From assembly GCF_001998865.1 (NCBI RefSeq), contig NZ_CP019607.1, positions 3,410,001-3,474,000 on the forward strand: 64,000 nt of DNA, written 5' to 3'. Below the pieces are notes generated by a model. That model was not told where the DNA came from, made no database searches, and saw only the letters and a program-made list of their open reading frames with translations. Source of the DNA: Tessaracoccus flavescens. GTDB taxonomy: Bacteria > Actinomycetota > Actinomycetes > Propionibacteriales > Propionibacteriaceae. The position numbers were made by a program, and so were the translations under genes. Numbering within the stretch: the first letter of the stretch is position 1; every line of letters begins with the position of its first letter. Of the stretch, positions 35,204 through 43,182 are shown one piece after another.

Positions 35204-35230
35204 ACCAAACAGTGAACATCACTGTTAGGT
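35204..35230. promoter_or_regulatory. TetR-type operator
   Basis: AACAGTGAACATCACTGTT (35208-35226) is a perfect palindrome of 7-bp arms with a 5-bp centre; ACC/GGT outside extends symmetry to 27 bp. It lies midway in the spacer between the tetR-type gene (start 35259) and the broken exporter, the standard position for a TetR site. Confidence 0.85.
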
Positions 35231-35258
35231 ATACCAAAATCGTCGACAGGAGGTAGGC

Positions 35259-35795
35259 ATGGCACGACCGAAGCTGATCGAGGCCACACTCACGGCGGTG
35301 GAGGAGCGTGGCGTCACCGCGCTGACGCTGGACGCCGTCGCCGAGCAGGCGGGAGTCACCAAGCACGGACTGATCTGTCACTTCCCGTCGAAGCACGCGC
35401 TGATCGCAGGCATCCACGAGGAGCTGACGGCAGGGTTCGAACTCGCTCTGATCGAGGCCGCAGGCGGGCCGCCGGAGCGGGCGAGCCTCGTCGAGCGCAC
35501 CCGCGGCTACGTCCGCGCCGCCCTCAGCGCCTCGATGAACGTCGAGATGCAGCTGATCATGGAGGCGGCCAACGAGCCCGAGTGGATGGCGCCGTGGGAG
35601 CGCGTCTACCGTCGATGGTTCCCGGAGATCGGGCAGCCGGTCCGGGGGTTGGACGAGATCTCGCTCCGGTGCCTGGTGGCGCGGATGGCGGCCGACGGGC
35701 CCTGGGGGTACGGGGCCGTTCTACCCACTGGCCTGAGCGACGGCGACCGCGAGCGACTCGTCCGCACGATCCTCGCCGATCTGGACGGCGCGTGA
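35259..35795 (+). CDS. TetR-family transcriptional regulator
   Basis: 178 residues from ATG 35259 after AGGAGGT. Helix-turn-helix: LTLDAVAEQAGVTKHGLICH followed by FPSKHALIAGI. The C-terminal helices are of unassigned ligand type. It would repress itself and the divergent MFS gene through the palindrome at 35204-35230. The pump has decayed, leaving a regulator with no obvious target except itself and the GH114 gene it is coupled to (GTGA overlap). Confidence 0.92.
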   Translation: MARPKLIEATLTAVEERGVTALTLDAVAEQAGVTKHGLICHFPSKHALIAGIHEELTAGFELALIEAAGGPPERASLVERTRGYVRAALSASMNVEMQLIMEAANEPEWMAPWERVYRRWFPEIGQPVRGLDEISLRCLVARMAADGPWGYGAVLPTGLSDGDRERLVRTILADLDGA

Positions 35796-36628
35796 ACCAC
35801 GACAGGATGCGGCGGCGTCGCGGGGCGGCCCGCGCCCCGCTGGTTGCAGGGGCGGCCGCGGTCCTGCTCCTCGCCGGCTGCGTCGCCGGCGCCGAGGGCG
35901 TCGCAGAGTCCCCGGTGGGCGAGTTTCCTGGGGGAGAGCGGCCCGACTATCAGCTCGGCGGCCCCTATCCACCCGCAGAGGACGTGGGCATCGTCGTGCG
36001 CGACCACCGTGAAGCGCCCGAGCAGGGGCGCTACAACGTCTGCTACCTCAACGCCTTCCAGGTCGACGACGACGGCGAAGGGCACTGGGCCGATGCCCTG
36101 CTCCTCCTTGCCGATGGCGCGCCGGTCATCGATCCGGACTGGAACGAGCCGCTGCTTGACACTTCCGACGCGGGGACGCGCGAGAAGATCGCCGACGTGG
36201 TCGGCGCCTGGATCGACGGCTGCGCTGAGGCGGGCTTCGACGCTGTCGAGTTCGACAACCTCGACTCCTACCTGCGCTCAGGCGGTGCACTGACCGCCGA
36301 GGACAACCTCGCGCTCGCCGGGGACCTCGTCGCGCGGGCGCATGGGCGCGGCCTCGCCGCCGGGCAGAAGAACTCCGCGGAACTGACGAAGCGGGCGCGC
36401 TCGCTCGGCTTCGACTTCGCCGTGACGGAGGAGTGCCAGCATTACGACGAATGCGGAGCGTTCACCGACGCCTACGGCGCCTCGGTGATCGAGATCGAGT
36501 ACGCCGACCAGCCGCAGGCCAACCTGGCCGAGGCGTGCTCCGAGCGGGGAGACACGATCTCGATCGTTCGTCGCGACCGCGAGTTGCTCCCAGCAGGAGC
36601 CGAGGGGCACGTGGCACAGTGGTGCTGA
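35792..36628 (+). CDS. Lipoprotein GH114-type endo-alpha-galactosaminidase
   Basis: 278 residues from the GTG that overlaps the tetR stop; ATG 35807 is the alternative. Signal peptide with lipobox LAGC, then a TIM-barrel with RYNVCYLNAFQVDD, GFDAVEFDNLDSYL (acidic active-site strand), LVARAHGRGLAAGQKNSAEL and FAVTEECQHYDEC. These fit GH114/TM1410-like enzymes, which cut alpha-1,4-polygalactosamine exopolysaccharide. Surface-anchored; translational coupling to TetR suggests shared control. Confidence 0.85.
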   Translation: MNHDRMRRRRGAARAPLVAGAAAVLLLAGCVAGAEGVAESPVGEFPGGERPDYQLGGPYPPAEDVGIVVRDHREAPEQGRYNVCYLNAFQVDDDGEGHWADALLLLADGAPVIDPDWNEPLLDTSDAGTREKIADVVGAWIDGCAEAGFDAVEFDNLDSYLRSGGALTAEDNLALAGDLVARAHGRGLAAGQKNSAELTKRARSLGFDFAVTEECQHYDECGAFTDAYGASVIEIEYADQPQANLAEACSERGDTISIVRRDRELLPAGAEGHVAQWC

Positions 36629-36806
36629 GCCCAAACGCGCAATCTCGGTGAGCGTTTCGGGTGTTTTCCATGGTGCTCGCTCTGACAAGGAGTTTCGCTG
36701 GGTGGCCTTCGTGGTCGACGGGGACCGCGCATTGGGCCGCCCCTCGGATCAGCGATAGCCTGCCCGCACTCCGGGCCACGTCGGATGGAAACAAGGAGGT
36801 TCCGCT

Positions 36807-37790
36807 GTGGCGACGCCGGCAGATCATGCTGCACCCATGCCAATGGGCAATGTCGGTCGGCCACGCGATCTCACCCGCAACGCGACGGCGCACCGCCGCA
36901 CGCTGATGGCCGTGAGCAAGGCCTTCTACGAGCGGCCGCTGACCGAGGCCGACCCGCACCGCGTCGGCCCCGGCAAGGTCGACGGCAAGTACTTCGCCTT
37001 CACGGGCAACACCCACTACGGCGTCCAGAACCTGGAGTACGACCCCTATCTTGAGCGCTGGTGGATGGGCGTGTACCAGGGCACCAAGCCCCAGTACCCC
37101 AACTACCTGATGTTTGCGGTCGACGCCAAGGACGGGCCCAGGTACCAGAGCCTCACCGGCCTCGACGGCGAGAAGGGCCTCCTCCTTCCGCTCGCCCAGG
37201 ACGGCCTTCTCGACGAGGCGACTGGCATCCGCGGCTGGAACCGCGACGCGTCGGTCGGCATCCAGAGCCTCGACAACGGGCTCTACTACCTCGCCGAGCA
37301 GACAAAGATCGACGGCCAGCAGGCCTCGGAGATCACCCTCGAGACCTGCACGGGAGACGCGGAGAACCCGTTCGTCCCAGTCACCGAGGACTTCGAGTAT
37401 TCATGGCAGCCGGGCGCCGTCTACACGGAGGGTGACGAGACCCGGTTCGCCGGTTCCGCCTGGCGCGCAGCCTGGTGGACGCAGAACCAGCGCCCCGGTG
37501 ACGAGAATGGTCCGTGGCAGGAGATCATCAGCACTGACGACGGAACCGCGGTGTGGACCCCGACCAGGATCTTCACTGCAGGCGAGGTCGTCGAACACGA
37601 CGGCACCACCTGGACGGCCAAGTGGTGGACGCGCAACCAGGAACCGGGCGATCCGCCCGGGGCAGGCTCCACAACGGAAGGCATGAGATGGTCCCCATCG
37701 CCCCCACCGGGTTCCACGACGCATACCTGTTCGACCTGGACGGGACGATCTACCTCGGAGATGACCTCCTCCCGGGGGCGCGGCGCCTGA
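36807..37790 (+). CDS. Protein with two CBM5/12-type modules and foreign C-terminal tail
   Basis: 327 residues from GTG 36807 (AAGGAGG seven bases upstream). Residues about 35-185 are unrecognised (YFAFTGNTHYGVQNLEYDPY, LERWWMGVYQG, GLYYLAEQTK). Then two chitin-binding-like modules: YTEGDETRFAGSAWRAAWWT with NQRPGDENGPW, and FTAGEVVEHDGTTWTAKWWT with NQEPGDPPG. The second module lacks its final strand: the frame runs into the HAD gene and the last 34 residues are out-of-frame HAD sequence, so a deletion has fused the two loci. No signal peptide is seen, odd for a CBM protein. Confidence 0.6.
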   Translation: MATPADHAAPMPMGNVGRPRDLTRNATAHRRTLMAVSKAFYERPLTEADPHRVGPGKVDGKYFAFTGNTHYGVQNLEYDPYLERWWMGVYQGTKPQYPNYLMFAVDAKDGPRYQSLTGLDGEKGLLLPLAQDGLLDEATGIRGWNRDASVGIQSLDNGLYYLAEQTKIDGQQASEITLETCTGDAENPFVPVTEDFEYSWQPGAVYTEGDETRFAGSAWRAAWWTQNQRPGDENGPWQEIISTDDGTAVWTPTRIFTAGEVVEHDGTTWTAKWWTRNQEPGDPPGAGSTTEGMRWSPSPPPGSTTHTCSTWTGRSTSEMTSSRGRGA

Positions 37791-38536
37791 TCGAGGAACT
37801 GCGCCGCCGTGGAATCCCGGTGCGCTTCCTGTCCAACAACCCGACGAAGGCCCCCGCACAGTATGCGGAGAAGTTGGAACGCCTCGGGCTTGCGACTCCC
37901 GTAGGCGACATCGCCAACACCGTCGCCACCATGACCAACTGGCTCGTCTCCAACCACCCCGGGGCAACCGTCTTCCCGATCGCGGAACGCCCGCTGATCG
38001 ATGCGCTCACCCAGGCAGGGATCCGGATCAGTGAAGACCCCGCAGAGATCGACATCGTCATCGCCTCGTACGACCGTGGGTTCACCTACGAGAAGCTGCA
38101 GATCGCGTTCGACGCCATCTGGTTCCACCGGCGCGCCATCCTCGTGGCGACCAACCCCGACCGGTACTGCCCCTTCCCCGGCGGGAGGGGAGAGCCCGAC
38201 TGCGCGGCCATCGTGGCCGCGATCGAGGCGTGCACCGGTGCCACGTGTCAGCAGATCGTCGGCAAGCCCGACCCGAGCATGGTCACCCAGGCGCTCGCCG
38301 GTCTCGAGGTCGACCCGCGCCGGTGCGTCATGGTCGGAGACCGGCTGGGCACCGACATCGAGTTGGCGGTCAGGGCGGGGATGAGCTCTGCCCTTGTGCT
38401 CACCGGGGACTCGACCCTCGACGACGTCCTGGCCACCCCGGAGGCTCACCGCCCCACCTACATCCTCGAGCGCATCGACCGGCTCATCCCCTCCTGGGAC
38501 GAGCTCGGATGGACCGCCGACGAGGAGACCAGATGA
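37688..38536 (+). CDS. HAD-IIA family phosphatase (NagD-like)
   Basis: 282 residues from ATG 37688 with GGAAGG ahead. Motif I AYLFDLDGTIYLGD, motif II FLSNNPTKAP, lysine in VGKPDPSM and motif IV VMVGDRLGTDIELAV, with the C2b cap typical of NagD. Such enzymes dephosphorylate small sugar phosphates. It precedes a glycerol-1-phosphate dehydrogenase fragment; the pair could once have served glycerol or sugar-alcohol phosphate metabolism. Confidence 0.9.
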   Translation: MVPIAPTGFHDAYLFDLDGTIYLGDDLLPGARRLIEELRRRGIPVRFLSNNPTKAPAQYAEKLERLGLATPVGDIANTVATMTNWLVSNHPGATVFPIAERPLIDALTQAGIRISEDPAEIDIVIASYDRGFTYEKLQIAFDAIWFHRRAILVATNPDRYCPFPGGRGEPDCAAIVAAIEACTGATCQQIVGKPDPSMVTQALAGLEVDPRRCVMVGDRLGTDIELAVRAGMSSALVLTGDSTLDDVLATPEAHRPTYILERIDRLIPSWDELGWTADEETR

Positions 38537-38570
38537 CAGCAATGAGCCCAAAGCGGGCGGAAGGACACCT

Positions 38571-38753
38571 ATGACACAGCTTGATCGAGCCTTGAAGACG
38601 GCCGATGAGACCCGCGCGATCGAGTTCGGGCCAGGAGTTCTGGAGCGCACCGGTGAGATGTTCGCGCGCCTGTTTCCCGGCCGGAGGGTGCTCGTCGTTG
38701 CCGACGGCAACACGTGGGGGCGCCACCGCTGCCCCGAGACGCTCGGCCTCTGA
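38571..38753 (+). pseudogene. N-terminal fragment of sn-glycerol-1-phosphate dehydrogenase
   Basis: 60 residues: TQLDRALKTADETRAIEFGP, GVLERTGEMFARLFPGRRVL and VVADGNTW match the beginning of EgsA/AraM-type iron-containing dehydrogenases (about 400 residues). After residue 50 the sequence is unrelated and stops, and a terminator follows at once. The rest is deleted. Confidence 0.75.
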
Positions 38754-38799
38754 GCCGACCCCGGACCGCCGCGACCCTCCTGCTCGCGGCAGAGGCGAC

Positions 38800-38828
38800 G
38801 CCCCGACGGAGATGACCTCCGTCGGGGC
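38800..38828 (+). terminator. Hairpin after the dehydrogenase fragment
   Basis: GCCCCGACGGAG pairs perfectly with CTCCGTCGGGGC around ATGAC; no T-tract. It probably was the native terminator of the deleted operon. Confidence 0.7.
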
Positions 38829-38897
38829 ATCGTCGCTTCGGACCTGGCCCTGCGATCCTCTGGCAAAGGCGGCCCCCGATGATTTAAGTTGGAGGGC

Positions 38898-39410
38898 ATG
38901 AAGCTCACCGGAAAACTCATGGAAGCCATCAACGACCAGGTGACCCTCGAGATGGAGGCAGCGGTCGTCTACCGCCAGCTGGCCATCGAGATGGAGGTCA
39001 TCGACCTGCCTGGCATCGCGGGCTGGTTCCGCGCCCAGTCGGACGAGGAGATCGTCCACTGTGAGAAGTTCATCGCCCACATGGTCGACCGCGACGCGCA
39101 CCCCGCCTTCAAGGCGATGCCCGCAGTCACGGTCGAGGTCGACAGCGTGCTCGACGCGTTCACGGCGGCCCTGAAGCACGAGCAGAAGGTCTCCGAGGCC
39201 ATTCGTGAGCTGTACCGCATCGCGCAGGCCGAGGGGGACATCGACGCGATCCCGCTGCTGAACTGGTTCGTCGACGAGCAGCTCGAGGAGGAGGCGACCG
39301 TCTCGGAGATCGTCGGCCGGGTGAGCCTGATCGGTGACGACGGGCCCGGCCTCCTGCGCCTCGACAGCGAACTCGGCGACCGCACCTCCGCGGGCACCGA
39401 GCCCGCCTGA
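38898..39410 (+). CDS. Ferritin
   Basis: 170 residues from ATG 38898; TTG 38889 is an alternative that would place the GGAGGG stretch inside the gene. Four-helix ferritin with E and H ligands: LEMEAAVVYRQLAIEMEV, SDEEIVHCEKFIAHM, LKHEQKVSEAIRELY and FVDEQLEEEATVSEIVG. It stores iron as ferric mineral in a 24-mer. Monocistronic, flanked by hairpins. Confidence 0.9.
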   Translation: MKLTGKLMEAINDQVTLEMEAAVVYRQLAIEMEVIDLPGIAGWFRAQSDEEIVHCEKFIAHMVDRDAHPAFKAMPAVTVEVDSVLDAFTAALKHEQKVSEAIRELYRIAQAEGDIDAIPLLNWFVDEQLEEEATVSEIVGRVSLIGDDGPGLLRLDSELGDRTSAGTEPA

Positions 39411-39423
39411 TCACCACGGTCGA

Positions 39424-39470
39424 CCCGCGACGGGGGAGTCGGTCTTTGATCGATCAACCTCCGTCGCGGG
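39424..39470 (+). terminator. Hairpin after ferritin
   Basis: CCCGCGACGG (39424-39433) pairs with CCGTCGCGGG (39461-39470) around a 27-base loop that has its own TTGATCGATCAA palindrome. It ends the ferritin transcript. Confidence 0.6.
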
Positions 39471-39547
39471 GGACGGCGGGCCTTGACATCGCGCCTTGTC
39501 ACAGCCGAATCTGACTGTCGAGCTGGCTTGGTGGATGGTCCTGTCCA

Positions 39548-39570
39548 TGTGATCGTTACACAACTGTGAC
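39548..39570. promoter_or_regulatory. Possible CRP/GlxR-like or repressor site
   Basis: TGTGATCGTTACACAACTGTGAC contains TGTGA followed by ACACA and an overlapping GTTACA-CAAC-TGTGAC imperfect inverted repeat, about 100 bp before the sugar operon. The match to any one consensus is incomplete. Confidence 0.25.
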
Positions 39571-39669
39571 TGAAAAAGCCCCGACAACGGCGTCGGACTC
39601 CGCAATAGTCATCTATGTCACCTAGGGAGGAGGCCCCATCGGAGGGGCCCGACCGGAAGGAGGCGAGCT

Positions 39670-41073
39670 GTGGCTCGTCGAGTATTGAAGTCCATCGCCG
39701 TGGCATCCAGCCTCTCGCTCGCAGTGCTGCTGAGCGCTTGCGCAGATGTCGGCACCGGGGGCGACACGGCGTCGCCCGGATCCACCGCCGCGACCACCGG
39801 GGGCGGCGACCAGGCGGGCGGCACGCTCGACTGTGAGGCGTACAAGAAGTTCGGTGACCTCGAGGGCACGACGGTCACCGTCTACACCTCGATCATCGCC
39901 CCTGAGGACCAGCCGCACATCGACTCGTGGGTGCCCTTCGAGGAGTGCACCGGCGTCGACGTCGAGTACGAAGGCTCCAAGGAGTTCGAGGCCCAGCTCC
40001 TCGTTCGCGTGAAGGGTGGAAATGCCCCGGACATCGCCTACGTCCCGCAGCCGGGTCTGCTCGCCACCCTCGTGCGCGAGACGGGTAAGGTCGTCGAGGC
40101 CCCGGCCGAGACCTCGGCCAACGTCGACGAGTTCTTCGACCCCGCGTGGAAGGGCTACGGCTCCGTCGACGGCAAGTTCTACGCAGCCCCGCTCGGCGCA
40201 AACGTGAAGTCCTATGTCTGGTACTCGCCGAAGACGTTCACCGAGAAGGGCTACGAGGTCCCCGAGACGTGGGACGACCTGATGACGCTGACCGAGAAGA
40301 TCGCGGCAGACAACCCTGACGCGAAGCCGTGGTGCGCAGGCTTCGGTTCCGGCGACGCCACCGGCTGGCCGGGCACCGACTGGCTCGAGGACGTGCTGAT
40401 GCGCACGGCCGGCCCCGATGTCTACGACCAGTGGGTCGCCCATGAGATCCCGTTCAACGACGCGAAGGTCGTCGAGGCGCTTGACACCGCGGGCAAGATC
40501 CTGAAGGACCCGAAGTACGTCAACGGCGGCTTCGGCGACGTCAACTCCATCGCGACGACCACCTTCCAGGACGGCGGCCAGCCGATCCTGCAGGGGAAGT
40601 GCTTCATGCACCGTCAGGCCTCCTTCTACGCGGCCAACTGGCCCGAGGGCACCAAGGTCGCCGAGGACGGCGACGCGTGGGCCTTCTACCTCCCGGCCGT
40701 CGACCCCGAGGCAGGCAAGCCGGTCCTCGGTGGTGGCGAGTTCGTCGCCGCGTTCGCTGACCGTCCCGAGGTCAAGGCCTTCCAGACCTACCTCTCCAGC
40801 GCCGACTGGGCCAACGAGAAGGCGAAGGCCACCCCCAACGGTGGTTGGGTCTCCGCGAACAAGGGCCTCGAGATCGACAACCTCGCATCGCCGATCGACC
40901 GCCTGTCTGCCGAGACGCTGCAGGACGAGAAGGCGGTGTTCCGCTTCGACGGTTCCGACATGATGCCGTCGGTGGTCGGTGCGGGCACCTTCTGGAAGGG
41001 CATGACCGACTGGATCACCGGTCAGTCGACGCAGGAGTCGCTCGACTTCATCGAGCGTTCCTGGCCGCAGTAA
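39670..41073 (+). CDS. ABC transporter solute-binding lipoprotein, alpha-glucoside type
   Basis: 467 residues from GTG 39670 after GGAAGGAGG. Lipobox LLSAC, a Thr/Gly-rich linker, then a family-1 binding protein: GTTVTVYTSIIAPEDQP, GSKEFEAQLLVRVKGGNAPD, YAAPLGANVKSYVWYSPKTF, PWCAGFGSGDATGWPGTDWL. The WCAGFGSG/TGWPGTDW stretch is characteristic of AglE-like proteins that bind maltose, trehalose or sucrose. First gene of a three-gene importer; no ATPase or glucosidase adjoins. Confidence 0.9.
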   Translation: MARRVLKSIAVASSLSLAVLLSACADVGTGGDTASPGSTAATTGGGDQAGGTLDCEAYKKFGDLEGTTVTVYTSIIAPEDQPHIDSWVPFEECTGVDVEYEGSKEFEAQLLVRVKGGNAPDIAYVPQPGLLATLVRETGKVVEAPAETSANVDEFFDPAWKGYGSVDGKFYAAPLGANVKSYVWYSPKTFTEKGYEVPETWDDLMTLTEKIAADNPDAKPWCAGFGSGDATGWPGTDWLEDVLMRTAGPDVYDQWVAHEIPFNDAKVVEALDTAGKILKDPKYVNGGFGDVNSIATTTFQDGGQPILQGKCFMHRQASFYAANWPEGTKVAEDGDAWAFYLPAVDPEAGKPVLGGGEFVAAFADRPEVKAFQTYLSSADWANEKAKATPNGGWVSANKGLEIDNLASPIDRLSAETLQDEKAVFRFDGSDMMPSVVGAGTFWKGMTDWITGQSTQESLDFIERSWPQ

Positions 41074-41155
41074 GGGTTCCAGCTGAGTGTCGATGGGGCA
41101 GGGACAGCGCGGTCCCGGCCCCTTCGGCTTTGCGCACCAACAAGGAGGTTGCTGC

Positions 41156-42121
41156 ATGAAAATCATGGACAAGTTCGGCGACATGCTGATGGCGATCGTG
41201 GTGTTCGCGCTCGTCGTCGTGCTCATCGTCGCCCTCGCGTGGCTCGTCGGCCAGATCCGGACGAGGGCGTCTGGAAAGGTGCAGGGCTTCATCTACATCC
41301 TGCCGGTGCTGATCATGTTGCTCGGCGGCCTCGTCTACCCTGCGATCCTGACCATCAGGCAGGCGTTCGGCGGGCCGACCGGCGACGAGGGCTTCGGCGT
41401 CGAGAATTTCGTCGCCGTCTTCACCAGGCCGGAGCTGCTGCGTCCGCTGATCAACACCGCGATCTGGGTCGTGTGCGTCCCGGTCTTCGCGACCATCGTC
41501 GGCCTCGCCTACGCCGTGCTGGTCGACCGCTCGCGGTTCGAGGCGTTCGCGAAGGCGCTGATCTTCCTGCCCATGGCCATCTCGATGGTCGGCGCCTCGA
41601 TCATCTGGAAGTTCATGTACGACTTCCGGGCGGCGGGGGAGACTCAGGTCGGCCTGTTCAACGCGATCCTCACCGGCATCGGATTCCAACCGGTCGACTT
41701 CATGCAGATCAGATGGTGGAACACGTTCTTCCTCATCGTCGTCATGGTGTGGATCCAGGCCGGTTTCGCCATGACCGTCCTGTCGGCCGCGATCAAGGGC
41801 ATCCCGGACGAGATCATCGAGGCGGCGAAGATCGACGGCACGACCGGATGGAAGCTGTTCCGCTTCATCACGCTGCCGAGCATCCGTGGCTCGCTCGTGG
41901 TGGTGCTCACCACGGTCGGCATCGCGACGCTGAAGGTCTTCGACGTGGTGCGTACGATGACCGGCGGTCAGTTCGACACCTCCGTGCTTGCGCTGGAGTT
42001 CTACAACTACTCGTTCCGCTACTCGCAGTACGGGACGGGCGCCGCGCTCGCGGTCGTCCTGTTCATCCTGGTGTTGCCGATCGTGATCTACAACGTCGTC
42101 CAGATGCGAAAGGACGCCTGA
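41156..42121 (+). CDS. ABC transporter permease (AglF-like)
   Basis: 321 residues from ATG 41156 with CAAGGAGG ahead. An N-terminal extra helix (MAIVVFALVVVLIVALAWLV) precedes the usual six, a feature of AglF-type subunits. EAA loop EIIEAAKIDGTTGWKLFRFI. Works with the next gene. Confidence 0.92.
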   Translation: MKIMDKFGDMLMAIVVFALVVVLIVALAWLVGQIRTRASGKVQGFIYILPVLIMLLGGLVYPAILTIRQAFGGPTGDEGFGVENFVAVFTRPELLRPLINTAIWVVCVPVFATIVGLAYAVLVDRSRFEAFAKALIFLPMAISMVGASIIWKFMYDFRAAGETQVGLFNAILTGIGFQPVDFMQIRWWNTFFLIVVMVWIQAGFAMTVLSAAIKGIPDEIIEAAKIDGTTGWKLFRFITLPSIRGSLVVVLTTVGIATLKVFDVVRTMTGGQFDTSVLALEFYNYSFRYSQYGTGAALAVVLFILVLPIVIYNVVQMRKDA

Positions 42122-42122
42122 C

Positions 42123-43109
42123 ATGAGCAGTAACGTCCCCGACGCCGTCGGCCACGAGAACATCGTTCCCGACCCGGACGGCCACGAGAACACCCAGCTC
42201 GACACCACGGGCCCTGAGAGCACCGTCCACGAGGCGAAGCTGAAGCGTCGCGGTCACTCGGCTGCGGGTAACGCGGCGCGCGCCATCTCGTCGCCGTGGG
42301 CGTCGGTCGCCGCCGTCATCCTCGCGATCATGTGGACGACGCCGACCCTCGGCCTGTTCATCACCTCGTTCCGCACCCAGGAGGACATCCAGAACAGTGG
42401 ATGGTGGACCGCGATCCTCAGGCCCTGGTTCACGGTGAAGAACTACGAGGCGGCGCTGTTCGGCGGCTCGACCAGCCTGATCGACTACTTCGTCAACTCG
42501 TTGGTGATCACCATCCCGGCGGTCATCATCCCGCTGATGCTGGCAGCCCTGGCCGCCTATGCGATCGCCTGGACCAAGTTCCCCGGCCGCAACTGGATCT
42601 TCGTGGGCATCTTCGCCCTGCAGATCGTCCCCCTGCAGGTCGCGCTGATCCCGCTGCAGCAGATCTACAACGCGCTGCAGCTGCCGTCCTTCTGGCAGGT
42701 GTGGCTGTCGCACTCGATCTTCGCCCTCCCGCTGGCGGTGTTCCTGCTGCACAACTTCATGAAGGACCTTCCGGCCGAGCTGATGGAGGCGGCCCGCGTC
42801 GACGGCGCCGGCCACAACGCCATCTTCTTCCGGGTGATCCTCCCGCTGATGAAGCCGGCGCTTGCGTCGTTCGGCATCTTCCAGTTCCTGTGGGTCTGGA
42901 ACGACCTGCTCGTCGCGCTGATCTTCGCCCCGGCCCGCGCCAACGCACCGCTGACGGTGCGCGTGGCGGAGATGTCGGGAACGATGGGCGGCCAGTGGTA
43001 CATGCTCTCGGCGGGTGCGTTCATCTCGATGATCGTGCCGGTCGCGGTGTTCCTGTTCCTGCAGAAGTACTTCGTCCGTGGCCTGCTCAGCGGCGGGCTG
43101 AAGGGCTGA
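42123..43109 (+). CDS. ABC transporter permease (AglG-like)
   Basis: 328 residues, start one base after the previous stop. EAA loop ELMEAARVDGAGHNAIFFRV; late MSGTMGGQWYMLSAGAF typical of AglG. The first 45 residues are a hydrophilic extension with near-repeats built on GHEN (GHENIVPDPD, GHENTQLDTT, GPESTVHEAK), also repeated at DNA level, probably from local duplication. The remainder is a normal six-helix permease. Confidence 0.9.
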   Translation: MSSNVPDAVGHENIVPDPDGHENTQLDTTGPESTVHEAKLKRRGHSAAGNAARAISSPWASVAAVILAIMWTTPTLGLFITSFRTQEDIQNSGWWTAILRPWFTVKNYEAALFGGSTSLIDYFVNSLVITIPAVIIPLMLAALAAYAIAWTKFPGRNWIFVGIFALQIVPLQVALIPLQQIYNALQLPSFWQVWLSHSIFALPLAVFLLHNFMKDLPAELMEAARVDGAGHNAIFFRVILPLMKPALASFGIFQFLWVWNDLLVALIFAPARANAPLTVRVAEMSGTMGGQWYMLSAGAFISMIVPVAVFLFLQKYFVRGLLSGGLKG

Positions 43110-43182
43110 TCCCCACCGGAACTGACCGATCTCGCTGAGACGTTTGTGTGGGTTCACCGCCCGGGGCGGGTCACCTGGTCGT

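Noticed and set aside
39622..41292. 556-codon antisense frame over the alpha-glucoside binding protein
   Set aside because: No recognised domain and the sense strand gene has lipobox, ribosome site and family motifs.
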